A stretch of 64,000 bases of DNA from Gammaproteobacteria bacterium AqS3 (GCA_001750645.1 MEIF01000003.1:36001-100000); one strand, 5' to 3'. Positions 19,973-29,976 are shown, numbered from the stretch's first letter. Notes: a model not told the origin generated them from the sequence alone. A program made the numbers and translations.

Positions 19973-21132
19973 GCCGGATTGCGCTCGATCAGCTGGCGGG
20001 CGATGATGATGCGCTGCATCTCGTTGGTGCCCTCGCCGATGCACATCAGCAGCGCATCCCGGTAGTAGCGCTCGATGTCGTATTCCTTGGAGTAGCTGTA
20101 GCCGCCGAAAATCCGCATGGCCTCCTCGGCGCAGAACACCGCCGCCTCGCTGGCGAAGTACTTGGCGATGCCGGCCTCCATGTCGCAGCGCTCGCCGGCG
20201 TCAAAGGCGGCCGCCGCCGAGCGCACCAGCAGGCGCGCGGCCTCGACGCGGGCGGCCATCTCGCCGAGCTTCAGCTGGATCGCTTGGTGCTGGGCAATGG
20301 GCTTGCCGAAGGTCTTGCGCTCCTGGGCGTAGCGCACCGCCAGATCGAGCGCGCCCCTGGCCATGCCCGAACCGCGCGCGGCGACGTTGATGCGGCCCAG
20401 CTCCAGCCCGCCGACGGTCTGGTAGAAGCCCCTGCCCTCCTCGGCGCCGATCAGGTTCTCTGCCGGGACGCGGAAATCCTCAAAGGCCAGCTCGCAGGTG
20501 TCGATGGCCCGGTAGCCCAGCTTCTCGAGCTTGCGGATGCGCAGGCCGGGTTTGGGGGCGCCGGCAGCGTCCCGGGTCTCGACAAACAGCAGGCTCATGC
20601 CGGCCCGCGGCGGCGCCGCATCGGGGTCGGTCTTGACCAGCAGCCCCAGGCAGTTGCCGTGCAGCGAGTTGGTGATCCAGGTCTTGCCGCCGTTGACGAC
20701 GTATTCGTCGCCGTCCCGCCGGGCGTGGGTGCGAATGCCGGCCAGGTCGGTGCCGGCGTCCGGCTCGGTCAGGGCGATGCCGCCCCTGAGCTCGCCGCTC
20801 GCCATGCGCCCCAGCCAGCGCCGCTTCTGCTCCTCGGTGCCGGTGCGCTGCAGGCAGGATGCGGCGATCAGGTGCGAGTTGAAGATGCCGGTCGGGGCCA
20901 TCCAGTGCCGGGCGATCTCCTCGACGATGCCGCTGTAGACCGACGCCGGCAGGCCGAGCCCGCCGTGCTCGGCATCAATCGTGGCACCGAACAGCCCGAG
21001 CTCCTTCATCTGCTCGACCAGGTCGTGCGGGTAGCTGTCCTCGTGGTCGTGCTGCATGGCCCGGGGGCGCACCTCGGCCGCAGCCCACTTGGCGATGGCG
21101 TCCAGGATGAGGGCGTGTTCGTCTGCCGCCAC
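19969..21132 (-). CDS. Acyl-CoA dehydrogenase
   Basis: IALTEPDAGTDLAGIRTHARRDGDEYVVNGGKTWITNS; YSKEYDIERYYRDALLMCIGEGTNEMQRIIIARQL. Confidence 0.93.
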   Translation of the reverse strand: MAADEHALILDAIAKWAAAEVRPRAMQHDHEDSYPHDLVEQMKELGLFGATIDAEHGGLGLPASVYSGIVEEIARHWMAPTGIFNSHLIAASCLQRTGTEEQKRRWLGRMASGELRGGIALTEPDAGTDLAGIRTHARRDGDEYVVNGGKTWITNSLHGNCLGLLVKTDPDAAPPRAGMSLLFVETRDAAGAPKPGLRIRKLEKLGYRAIDTCELAFEDFRVPAENLIGAEEGRGFYQTVGGLELGRINVAARGSGMARGALDLAVRYAQERKTFGKPIAQHQAIQLKLGEMAARVEAARLLVRSAAAAFDAGERCDMEAGIAKYFASEAAVFCAEEAMRIFGGYSYSKEYDIERYYRDALLMCIGEGTNEMQRIIIARQLIERNPA

Positions 21133-21136
21133 GGCG

Positions 21137-21679
21137 CTATGCCCCGCCGGAGCGGCTCTGCCCCTCGCGCAGCCTGTCCTCGACGCCGTGACCCCGCTTG
21201 GGGATCAGCATCTTGCGCACAAAGCTGCAGACCAGCGCGCCGTCCTGGTTGTGGCCGAGCGTCTTGATCGTGACGATGCCCTGGTTGGGGCGCGAGGCGG
21301 ACTCGCGCTTTTCGAGCACCTCGGATTCGGAGTAGAGCGTGTCGCCGGCGAACAGCGGGTGGGTCAGGCGGATGTCGTCCCAGCCCAGGTTGGCAATGGC
21401 CTTCTGGCTGACGTCGGAGACGCTCATGCCGACCATGATCGCCACGGTCAGCGGGCTGCAGACGATGCACTTGCCAAACTCGCTGGCGGCGGCGAACTCG
21501 GCGTCAAAGTGAATCGGGTGCGTGTTCATGGTCAGCAGCGTGAACCAGGTGTTGTCGGCCTCGGTGACGGTGCGCCCGGGGCGGTGCTCGTAGATATCGC
21601 CGATGACGAAGTCCTCGTAGTAGCGTCCGAACGATTCGCGGTAGCGGTTTTCTCCGACTGGATCTGCTTGCTTGACCAT
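21137..21679 (-). CDS. MaoC-family dehydratase
   Basis: YYEDFVIGDIYEHRPGRTVTEADNTWFTLLTMNTHPIHFDAEFA. Confidence 0.88.
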   Translation of the reverse strand: MVKQADPVGENRYRESFGRYYEDFVIGDIYEHRPGRTVTEADNTWFTLLTMNTHPIHFDAEFAAASEFGKCIVCSPLTVAIMVGMSVSDVSQKAIANLGWDDIRLTHPLFAGDTLYSESEVLEKRESASRPNQGIVTIKTLGHNQDGALVCSFVRKMLIPKRGHGVEDRLREGQSRSGGA

Positions 21680-21721
21680 GGGTGCTCTCCTCAGTGCGTG
21701 GGCGGATAGTAGATGAAGGCC

Positions 21722-22615
21722 TCAGGTGACCGGGCGCAGCGGGGGGCGCACCGGCCTGTCCGGGTGCAGCTGCTGCCAGCGCTCGGCAATGGCGCGCCGG
21801 GTCGCGATCCAGACGTCCGGGTGGCGGTGCACGTGGGCGAAGAACTCATCGAGGGCGCCGATGCGGCCCGGGCGGCCGATGATGCGCAGGTGCAGGCCGA
21901 GGGACATCATTCGCAGCGCCCCGGCGGCGGCCTCGGCGTAGAGCACGTCAAAGGATTTTTTGGCGTAGTCGAGCCAGTCCGAGACGCCCAACCCGGGGTC
22001 GATCCACATTTTCATGTCGTTGGAATCGAGCGCGTAGGGGACGATGAGCAGGGGCTGATCCGAGCCCTCGACGGCGGTCCAGAACGGCGCATCGCCGCTG
22101 TAGTCGTCCATGCAGTAGAGAAAGCCGGCGCGCTGCAGCAGCCTGCGCGTCGCCGGGGTGTGCAGGTAGCGCGACAGCCAGCCGACCGGGCGCTTGCCGG
22201 TGCTGGCCTCGATGCTGACAGCGGCACGCTCGATGAAGTCGCGCTCCTGAGCCTCGTCCATGCCGAATTGGTGTACCCAGCGGTGGCCGTGCGCACAGGG
22301 CTCGTGCGCCCCCTCGGCAATGTATTCGGCGATGTGGCCGGCGCGCTCCAGCGCCACTGCGGCGGCGGCGAAGGTCGCCGTGATGCCGTGCCGGTCGAGC
22401 AGGCCGCGGACGCGCTCGAAGCCCTCCCGGAGGCCGTATTCGTAGTTGCTCTCATTGCCGTAGTTGCGGATCGAGCGGCGCAGTGCAATGCCGAGCTCGT
22501 CGACCGGCTCGGGGTGCTCGTCGCCGTCGGCGATGCTGGCCTCGGCGCCCTCCTCGACATTGACGACGATCGAGACCGCAAGGTGCGAGCCGTCGGGCCA
22601 GGCCGGCTGGGTCAA
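21722..22615 (-). CDS. Polysaccharide deacetylase family (PuuE-like)
   Basis: TTG start overlapping the SDR stop; VSIVVNVEEGAEASIADGD...YGLREGFERVRGLLDRHGITATFAAAAVALER. Confidence 0.8.
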   Translation of the reverse strand: MTQPAWPDGSHLAVSIVVNVEEGAEASIADGDEHPEPVDELGIALRRSIRNYGNESNYEYGLREGFERVRGLLDRHGITATFAAAAVALERAGHIAEYIAEGAHEPCAHGHRWVHQFGMDEAQERDFIERAAVSIEASTGKRPVGWLSRYLHTPATRRLLQRAGFLYCMDDYSGDAPFWTAVEGSDQPLLIVPYALDSNDMKMWIDPGLGVSDWLDYAKKSFDVLYAEAAAGALRMMSLGLHLRIIGRPGRIGALDEFFAHVHRHPDVWIATRRAIAERWQQLHPDRPVRPPLRPVT

Positions 22616-23439
22616 TGGTATTCCTCGCCGCCGGAGACGTTCATGCACTCGCCGGTGACGTAGCACGCCTGATCCGACGCCAGAAACGCGCAGGCGTCGG
22701 CGATGTCCCGCTGCCGGCCCGGCCTGCCGAGCGGAATGCGCGCGCGCATCGCCGCCAGATAGTCGTCCTCGCTGAGCCCCTGCAGCTGCGAAAAGTGACT
22801 GTTCTGCCAGGCCCCCAGCCCGGTCGTGATGTGGTTCGGGCAGACCGTGTTGACGCGCACGCCGCTCTCGCCCAGCTCGAGCGCCGCCGAGCGCGTCAGC
22901 CCGACCAGGCCGTGCTTCGAGGCCGTATAGGCGCTGGCGTGGCCGAAGCCCGACTTCGAGGCCTGGCTGCCGATGTTGATGATGCTGCCGGCGCCCTGCT
23001 TCTGCATCTGCGCACCGGCGTATTTGATGCCGAGGAAGGCCCCGCGCAGGTTGACGTCGAGAACTGTGTCCCACTCCTGCACCGACATCTCGACGATGGG
23101 CTTCATCAGGTAGCCGACCCCGGCGTTGTTGACCCAGATATCCAGCCGCCCGTGGGTGGCGACGACGGCCTGCACCGCAGCGGCGACATCGGTCTCGCTG
23201 GTGACATCGCAGGCCAGGGTCAGCGTGTCCTCAGCGCCCAGTGCATCGGCCAGCCGGCGCATTTCGTCGAGCTCGCCAATGGCGCCGCTCGGGAAGTGCT
23301 CGCCCCTGGGGGCGCCGATGTCTGTCAGGACGACGCTGCAGCCCTCCTCGTGCAGGCGCCGTGCGATCGCAAAGCCGATGCCCGCCTCCCGGCCCGAGCC
23401 GGTGACGACGGCGACCTTGCCGCTGAGGTCTTGGTACAC
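22612..23439 (-). CDS. SDR-family oxidoreductase
   Basis: KVAVVTGSGREAGIGFAIARRL; YTASKHGLVGLTRSAALELGESGVRVNTVCPNHI. Confidence 0.92.
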   Translation of the reverse strand: MYQDLSGKVAVVTGSGREAGIGFAIARRLHEEGCSVVLTDIGAPRGEHFPSGAIGELDEMRRLADALGAEDTLTLACDVTSETDVAAAVQAVVATHGRLDIWVNNAGVGYLMKPIVEMSVQEWDTVLDVNLRGAFLGIKYAGAQMQKQGAGSIINIGSQASKSGFGHASAYTASKHGLVGLTRSAALELGESGVRVNTVCPNHITTGLGAWQNSHFSQLQGLSEDDYLAAMRARIPLGRPGRQRDIADACAFLASDQACYVTGECMNVSGGEEYH

Positions 23440-23442
23440 GCC

Positions 23443-23757
23443 TCAGACCGGTTCGGTCAGGATGAAAATCGGGTTGTCGGTCCACTCCTGGTACTGCGCG
23501 GCGACCTGCTGCATGGCCTCGCTGGCGGCCATCTCGCTCGCCAGACCCTCGACGCTGTTGACCTCGAGCACCTCGATGTACTGATAGGGCGGGGCCTCGT
23601 CCGAGCCGAATATCCCGGTCGCGCGCAGCAGGTCAAAGCCGTCGATGGATTTCAGGCTGGTGGCCGACGGAATGTCGACCTCCCTCGCCCACTTCTCATA
23701 AGCAGCCGGGTCCTTGCCCGGCTTGAGATTGCAAATCACGATGATCTTGGTTGACAT
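23443..23757 (-). CDS. HapK-like (REDY-like) small protein
   Basis: KIIVICNLKPGKDPAAYEKWAREVDIPSATSLKSIDGFDLLRATGIF, recalled family pattern only. Confidence 0.5.
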   Translation of the reverse strand: MSTKIIVICNLKPGKDPAAYEKWAREVDIPSATSLKSIDGFDLLRATGIFGSDEAPPYQYIEVLEVNSVEGLASEMAASEAMQQVAAQYQEWTDNPIFILTEPV

Positions 23758-23826
23758 GGACTGATCCTCCCAAATAGGTCAAAGCCGGGCGGAATGGTAT
23801 AACAATATGGCTTTTGACTGGTGCGC

Positions 23827-25158
23827 TCAGACCCGCAGACGCAGCGCCGCCCAAGCCGATATCAGCAGCGGCGCCGCGAATATGAAGAACAGCCAGGGCA
23901 CCGACAATTCCAGCGCCAGCAGCTGGCCGGCCAGGTAGGGGCCGACCACCCCGCCGATGCGTCCCAGGCCAATGCCCCAGCCGACTCCGGTGGCGCGCAC
24001 CTCGGCCGGATAGAGGATCGTCCCGCAGACGTAGAGCCCGACCACCGCCCCCTGAATCAGCCCGCCCATCAGCCCGCACACCAGCAGAATGACGTCGCCC
24101 TGGACAAAGGGGAAGACCATCATCGAAGCCGCACAGGCGACGAAGAACACGCCGACCATCAGCGAGGTTCGGCCCTGCCCCGACAGCACGCCGAGCAGCA
24201 GGATGCCGGCCACCGCCCCGACGTTGAATGCCGTCAGTGCGTAGATCGAAACCGTCTCGCTGGCCCCGGCCGCGTTGACGATCTGCGGGATCCAGTTGAG
24301 CAGGAAGTAGAGCCCGCCGTAGGAAAACCCGAAGCTGAGCCACAGCAGCAGCGTGCGCCCGCGCCACTCGGAACTCAGCAGCTGGCCCGGGCCGCCGCTC
24401 AAAAGTCCCTTCTGGGCTTCCTCTCTGGGGGGATCGAGCCGCTCGAGCGGCTGCATGTCCAGCTTCGCCAAAATCCGGTTCAGGCTCTCCAGCGCCCCCT
24501 GGGGCCTGCGGCTCAGCAGAAACTCCGGGGACTCCGGCAGCCCGATCCAGACCAGCAGCACCAGCATCAGCGTCAGCGCCCCGCCGCCGTAGAAGATGCT
24601 GCCCCAGCCGTAGACGCCGATGATCTCGGCGGAGACGATCCCGCCGACCACGGCGCCGAATGCAAACCCCGCCAGCGAGGCGTTGACCATCAGGCTGCGC
24701 CAGCGCACCGGGGCAAACTCGGCGACGATCGTGGCCACCGTCGCCAGCAGCACGCCGACGCCGACGCCGGTCAGCAGGCGCAGGGCGGCAATCGCCCAGA
24801 GCGATTCGGGCAGCGGCGTCAGCACCATGCTGACCCCGGACAGGGTCAGCGCCGCCAGGATCATGCGCCGCCGCCCCAGCAGGTCCGACAGCAGGGTCAG
24901 CATCATCGCCCCGAGCATCATCCCCAGCAGACCCGAGCTGAACAGGATGCCCATCTGATCGGGGGTCAGGTTCAGCTCCCGCTGGATCGAGACCGAGGCG
25001 AAGGCGATCGCCAGGACGTCAAAGCCCTCGAGCATTGACAGCACGAAGCCGATGACGAATACGCCGATCTGCAGCGGGCCGATCGGGGCGTGGTGAATCG
25101 CATCGGTCACACGCTCCGACACAGAGGTGTCGGCGGGCGAATGGGCGTTTTCTTCCAC
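23827..25158 (-). CDS. MFS transporter (aromatic acid:H+ symporter-like)
   Basis: 12-TM-like; MLEGFDVLAIAFASVSIQRELNLTPDQMGILFSSGLLGMMLGAM...DLLGRRRMI. Confidence 0.88.
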   Translation of the reverse strand: MEENAHSPADTSVSERVTDAIHHAPIGPLQIGVFVIGFVLSMLEGFDVLAIAFASVSIQRELNLTPDQMGILFSSGLLGMMLGAMMLTLLSDLLGRRRMILAALTLSGVSMVLTPLPESLWAIAALRLLTGVGVGVLLATVATIVAEFAPVRWRSLMVNASLAGFAFGAVVGGIVSAEIIGVYGWGSIFYGGGALTLMLVLLVWIGLPESPEFLLSRRPQGALESLNRILAKLDMQPLERLDPPREEAQKGLLSGGPGQLLSSEWRGRTLLLWLSFGFSYGGLYFLLNWIPQIVNAAGASETVSIYALTAFNVGAVAGILLLGVLSGQGRTSLMVGVFFVACAASMMVFPFVQGDVILLVCGLMGGLIQGAVVGLYVCGTILYPAEVRATGVGWGIGLGRIGGVVGPYLAGQLLALELSVPWLFFIFAAPLLISAWAALRLRV

Positions 25159-25423
25159 AGTTTCTTCAGATGTTGTGCTAATGAGATTTCCCCCTCGACC
25201 GTCCGAATCGGCGGGGCTGCTCCGCCGCAGGCGGCGAATGATAAGGGTTCAGAGTGTTTCCGCTCGGGTGCGGCTCCGCCGCTACTCGCCGTCGATGACC
25301 GAGGGGTCCCTGGGCTGCTCCCGCCGGTAGCGAAGCAGGTTTTTGATGATCAGAAAAATCCCGGCGATGAGCACGGCCGGCAGCGAAAAGCTCGGGTCAA
25401 ACCGAAGGGGTGGCTTTTGCGGA

Positions 25424-25780
25424 TCAGCTCGGCGGATCGCTGCGCCGCGAGCGCAGCCACTGAACCAGCAAGGTTAGCCCGCCGCCGAGTCCGGTGGTCA
25501 GCAGATAACCCAGTATCGAAGTCCACCGATCCAGCTCCGACCAGCGGACGACATCCTCACGCTCGGCCTTGACCTCGGCTATGAGAGTTCTCACCTCATC
25601 CTCGATGCGCAAGGTCGCCGCCTCCACATCGCGCCTGATGTCCTCGGTTGTTTCTTTAATGTTGCGGACATCCGCCTTCAGCTCGCCGAACTCCTGCGGA
25701 TCGATCTCACTCGCCGGCAGGTGCACCGGTGCGAGGACCAGTGCGGCGAGGATCAGAACAGCGGGGGTGACGGCGGACAC
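25424..25780 (-). CDS. Hypothetical coiled-coil protein with N-terminal signal and C-terminal TM
   Basis: MSAVTPAVLILAALVLAPVHLPAS...KADVRNIKETTEDIRRDVEAATLRIEDEVRTLIAEVKAERED...ILGYLLTTGLGGGLTLLVQWL. Confidence 0.5.
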   Translation of the reverse strand: MSAVTPAVLILAALVLAPVHLPASEIDPQEFGELKADVRNIKETTEDIRRDVEAATLRIEDEVRTLIAEVKAEREDVVRWSELDRWTSILGYLLTTGLGGGLTLLVQWLRSRRSDPPS

Positions 25781-26137
25781 AGCGGCAAGCCTGGCGGCGC
25801 GGTGCAGCGTAAGTATAAAGGCTTAGGTAGAACAGCGCCCCGACCGCACAGGCGATCAGGATCGCCCTGACGATGACCCAGACCACCGGCCAGAAATGCC
25901 GCCTGCGGACCGAGGGCACGGTGCGAAACTGATGGGACACCTCCCGCTGCTGTCGTCCCGGCTGCAGCACCAGCGCTGCATTAGCTGCCGGTGCTCGCCG
26001 CCGCCGCTGCGGTGAGATTCTTACTTATAGCGCAATCCGCATAAATGGCCGCCGCGCTGGCCAGAATGCAGCAAATCGGTGCGCGTCCGGACAAGCATGC
26101 AAGCCCCCGACAGCCCGCTCAGACCGGGGAAACTCCG

Positions 26138-27682
26138 CTAGGCCGCCTGCTCGGCAACCGGCTCCCGGCGGGCGGGCGGGACTTCAGCCCGCTCGGCGGC
26201 GCCGGCATCGGGCGCTGCCGCCGCACCGGGCGGATTGGAGAAAGTCAGCCGGCCGTCTTCCAGCGGGGCGTTGCGGATCATCTGCTTGTCCAGATGGTAG
26301 TTCTGCGTGTTGAGCCACGGCTCCCGATCGCCCTGCTTGGGGAACAGGTGCATCTTGCGACGCATGTAGCCCGGCTGGAATTCCTCGCTGATCCACGTGG
26401 TGACGTCCATGTCGACATCCTCGGGGGACAGCCTCGGCGTCACCTGGCGCATGCCCAGCTCATCCATGCGATTGACTAGGCGGCAGGAGTACTCCGCCGT
26501 CAGGTCGGCCCGCAGCGTCCACGAGGCGTTGACATACCCGAAGGTCTGCACCAGGTTCGGGATGTCCGAGAACATCATGCCCTTGTAGGCAATGGTCTCG
26601 GGCATGTCGATGTCAAGGCCGTCCACATTCAGACGGACATCGCTCAGCACCACCAGGTTCAGCCCGGTGGCGGTGACGATGATGTCGGCCTCGATCTCCT
26701 GGCCCGACTGCATCTTCAGCCCCCTCTCGGTGAAGCGCTCGATGTGATCGGTGACGACATCGGCCCTGCCCGAGTTGATGGCGTCGTAGAGATCGCCGTT
26801 GGGGATCAGGCACAGCCGCTCATCCCAGGGGTTGTAGCGGGGCACGAAGTGCTCGTCGACGTATTCATCGGGCAGGTTCTTGCGCACCATCTTGAGCAGG
26901 TTCTCCTTGACCTTCTCGGGCTTGGTGCGGGTGCGACCGTAGGCATAGCGCTGCAGGTTGATGTTCTTCCAGCGCGTGATGGCATAGGCCCACGAGTCCG
27001 GCAGGATCTTGCGCAGGGTGTTGGCGATGAAATCGTGATCGGGCATCGAGATGACGTAGGTCGGCGAGCGCTGCACCATCGTGACCCGCTCGGCCCCGCT
27101 CATGGCCATCGCCGGCACCAGCGTCATCGCCGTGGCGCCGGAGCCGATGACGACGACCCTCTTGCCGGCGTAGTCCAGATCCTCGGGCCACTTCTGCGGA
27201 TGCACCACGGCGCCCTGAAAATCGGAGACCCCCTCAAACTCCGGCGTAAAGCCCTCGTCGTAGCTGTAGTAGCCGCCGCACATCAGCAGCATGTTGCCCG
27301 TGTAGCTCTCCCCGCCGTCGGTCTCGACCGACCACTCAGCACGCTCGCTCGACCAGGCCGCCGAGCTGATCCTGGTGTTGTAGCGGATGTGCTGCTCCAG
27401 GCCGTTCTCGGCAACGGTCTCGTGCAGATATTTCATGATGGCGGGGCCGTCGGCGATCGATTTGGGGTCGTTCCACGGCTTGAAGCTGAAGCCGAGCGTG
27501 TGCATGTCGCTGTCGGAGCGGATGCCGGGGTATCGGAACAGATCCCAGGTCCCGCCGATGCTGTCTCGCCCCTCGAGCAGCGCAAAACTCTTGCCGGGAC
27601 ACTGCCGCTGCAGATGGCAGGCGGAGGCGATTCCCGATATGCCCGCCCCGACGATTAAAACATCAAAGTGATTGCTGCTCAT
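26138..27682 (-). CDS. Flavin-containing monooxygenase (Baeyer-Villiger-like)
   Basis: FDVLIVGAGISGIASACHLQRQCPGKSFALLEGRDSIGGTWDLFRYPGIRSDSDMHTLGF. Confidence 0.92.
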   Translation of the reverse strand: MSSNHFDVLIVGAGISGIASACHLQRQCPGKSFALLEGRDSIGGTWDLFRYPGIRSDSDMHTLGFSFKPWNDPKSIADGPAIMKYLHETVAENGLEQHIRYNTRISSAAWSSERAEWSVETDGGESYTGNMLLMCGGYYSYDEGFTPEFEGVSDFQGAVVHPQKWPEDLDYAGKRVVVIGSGATAMTLVPAMAMSGAERVTMVQRSPTYVISMPDHDFIANTLRKILPDSWAYAITRWKNINLQRYAYGRTRTKPEKVKENLLKMVRKNLPDEYVDEHFVPRYNPWDERLCLIPNGDLYDAINSGRADVVTDHIERFTERGLKMQSGQEIEADIIVTATGLNLVVLSDVRLNVDGLDIDMPETIAYKGMMFSDIPNLVQTFGYVNASWTLRADLTAEYSCRLVNRMDELGMRQVTPRLSPEDVDMDVTTWISEEFQPGYMRRKMHLFPKQGDREPWLNTQNYHLDKQMIRNAPLEDGRLTFSNPPGAAAAPDAGAAERAEVPPARREPVAEQAA

Positions 27683-27791
27683 TGGAAACCCCCGTGCAAT
27701 GCTGCAATGCAGTGCGGCATTCTACTCATATAGGGAATGAAATTTTGGCGCTAAGATTACCGCCGCAAAACTGCACCGAGGGAAGACCCCC

Positions 27792-28688
27792 ATGAGTTTT
27801 GAAGATCACGCGATTGCACCCGTCAAGGAGGAACAGATCGCCCAGTGGCTCGGCGGTCGAAGCTTTGAAGATGTCTACCGCGACTACAGCGAGACCGGCT
27901 ACGCCATCTTTGAGCGCGTCCTCAGCGATGAGCAGCTCACCGAGATCCGCTCCGCACTGAGGCCGCATCTGGAGGCCGACATCAGGGGGCGCGGCGATTT
28001 CGAGGGCCTCAAGAGCAATCGCGTCTACGCCATGATGGCCAAGTCCGACGTGTTCTCGCACCTGGCCGCCCACCCGCTGCCGCTGGCCTTCTCCGAGGCC
28101 GATCTGGGGACCAGCTGCCAGCTCTCGGCGATGCTGGCGATCAACCTGCACCCCGGCGAAACCCCCCAGCCCTGGCACCACGACGACTCGCACTGCAAGC
28201 TGCCGCGACCGCGCGAGGCGCTTCAGGTCAGCGCCTTCTGGGCCATTGACGCCATGACCGAGGACAACGGCGCCACCGAGTTCCTGCCCTGCAGCCACAA
28301 ATGGACCGAGGATCGCATCGAGGGCACCGCCAGCGCCGAGTCCTATACCGACCGGAGCGAGAAGACCCAGGATGTCGGCGCCCGTGACGACGCCGTCAAG
28401 GCGGTGATGCCGGCCGGCTCGCTGATGCTGCTCAACGGCCTGGTCTGGCACCGCGGCGGCGCCAACCGCTCAGACAATCCGAGACTCATCATCACGCCGC
28501 AGTACTGCGTCGGCTGGATGCGCCCGCTGGAGAACTTCCTGCTGGCGACGCCGAAGCACGTCGTGCAGCGCATGCCGAAGCGCGCCCGCGAGCTGATCGG
28601 CTACTCGATTCACCCGCCCTTCATGGGCTATGTCAACGGCATGCACCCCAGCCGCGCGCTGGAGCGGGCCGAGGACGAGGCCGCCTGA
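27792..28688 (+). CDS. Phytanoyl-CoA dioxygenase family protein
   Basis: YSETGYAIFERVLSDEQLTEIRSAL; PWHHDDSHCKLPRPREALQVSAFWAIDAMTEDNGATEFLPCSHKW. Confidence 0.88.
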   Translation: MSFEDHAIAPVKEEQIAQWLGGRSFEDVYRDYSETGYAIFERVLSDEQLTEIRSALRPHLEADIRGRGDFEGLKSNRVYAMMAKSDVFSHLAAHPLPLAFSEADLGTSCQLSAMLAINLHPGETPQPWHHDDSHCKLPRPREALQVSAFWAIDAMTEDNGATEFLPCSHKWTEDRIEGTASAESYTDRSEKTQDVGARDDAVKAVMPAGSLMLLNGLVWHRGGANRSDNPRLIITPQYCVGWMRPLENFLLATPKHVVQRMPKRARELIGYSIHPPFMGYVNGMHPSRALERAEDEAA

Positions 28689-28794
28689 GCGGAAACCAGT
28701 CGGGGGCAGAGCGCCTCGGTGAAGGTGCGCCTGAAGTGGGGGCGGCGACCAATTTCCTGCGGATATTCCGCATCATTTAACGAGGATTTCACTT

Positions 28795-29025
28795 ATGAAC
28801 ATCAAACTCAAACCCATTGTTTTAGTCTCGCTGACATCGCTTGCGGGACTGCTCTTTCCCACCTTTACGCTGCATGTGATTTTTCCTGTGCTGGATTGGA
28901 TCAGCGCTCTTTTTGATGCGTGGGGAATTTCGTTCCTCTTCATTTGGCTTTCAATATGTTGCGGGTTGATGGGATTCGGCTTCGGCATGATGTGCATATC
29001 CGCCGCCAGCAATGCCCGTAAATAA
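28795..29025 (+). CDS. Small hypothetical membrane protein
   Basis: 76 aa, two hydrophobic segments, AACGAGGATTTCACTT upstream. Confidence 0.5.
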   Translation: MNIKLKPIVLVSLTSLAGLLFPTFTLHVIFPVLDWISALFDAWGISFLFIWLSICCGLMGFGFGMMCISAASNARK

Positions 29026-29071
29026 TCAGTTTCAATCAGATATGCAGATATAGATACGGGAGCTCATTGAC

Positions 29072-29935
29072 ATGTCCAAGAAAAAATCGCCTGTGCGCAA
29101 AACCCGGCTGAACTGGCGCAGCCTGCTGTTCGTCCCCGCCCACCGCCCCGACCGCTTTGAGCGGGCGCTGAATTCCGGCGCCGATGCCATCTGCATCGAC
29201 TGGGAGGACGCCGTCGGCGCCGAGGAGAAGCACCGCAGCCACGAGCACACCGCCCGATTTTTCGCCGGCCTGGGGGGCGCACCGCCGGTCGGCTGCACCG
29301 TGCGCATCAACTCGGTTGACAGCCCGTGGTTTGGCGACGACCTGGCCGCCGTGCGCGCCCTGCCCTCCTACGTGATGGCGATGCCGGCCAAGGCGCGCTT
29401 TGACCACATCGACACGGTCTGCGGCCAGCTGGACGGGCGCCCGTGCCTGCCGCTGCTGGAGGACGCCGTCGGCATCGAGCAGGCCTATCAGATCACCGCC
29501 ATCCCCCAGGTGCTCGCCGTCATGCTGGGCGGGGTGGATCTGGCTGCGCAGCTGGGAGCCGGGATTGACTGGGACGCCCTGCTCTACGCCCGCTCCCGAA
29601 TGGTGATGGCGGCGGCGGCCGGCGAAGCCCTGGCGATTGATGTGCCCTCGCTTGAGCTGGACAACGCCGACAGGGTCTGCAGCGAGACCGAGCGCGCCAA
29701 AAGCCTGGGCTTTCGCTGCAAGGCGGTCATCCACCCGAAGCAGATCGAGCCGGTGCATCGGGGTCTGGCGCCCAGCGAGGCCGAAGTCAACCGCGCCCGG
29801 GGCATCCTCCAGGCCAGCGCCCAGAGCGGCGGCAATGCCGTGGCCTACGAGGGCATCATGCTGGACGAGGCCGTTCTGCTGGTCGCCCGCAGCACGCTGC
29901 GCCGCGCCGGGATCAACCCCGACGATCCGGCCTGA
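29072..29935 (+). CDS. CoA ester lyase (HpcH/HpaI aldolase / citrate lyase beta family)
   Basis: RSLLFVPAHRPDRFERALNSGADAICIDWEDAVGAEEK...GFRCKAVIHPKQIEPV. Confidence 0.9.
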   Translation: MSKKKSPVRKTRLNWRSLLFVPAHRPDRFERALNSGADAICIDWEDAVGAEEKHRSHEHTARFFAGLGGAPPVGCTVRINSVDSPWFGDDLAAVRALPSYVMAMPAKARFDHIDTVCGQLDGRPCLPLLEDAVGIEQAYQITAIPQVLAVMLGGVDLAAQLGAGIDWDALLYARSRMVMAAAAGEALAIDVPSLELDNADRVCSETERAKSLGFRCKAVIHPKQIEPVHRGLAPSEAEVNRARGILQASAQSGGNAVAYEGIMLDEAVLLVARSTLRRAGINPDDPA

Positions 29936-29951
29936 GCTGGATCAGAGATTG

Positions 29952-29976
29952 TCGGCTCGGTCGACTCCGGCGCCGT
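29952..29976. repeat. 25-bp exact direct repeat, left copy (partner 35647-35671)
   Basis: tcggctcggtcgactccggcgccgt. Confidence 0.9.
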
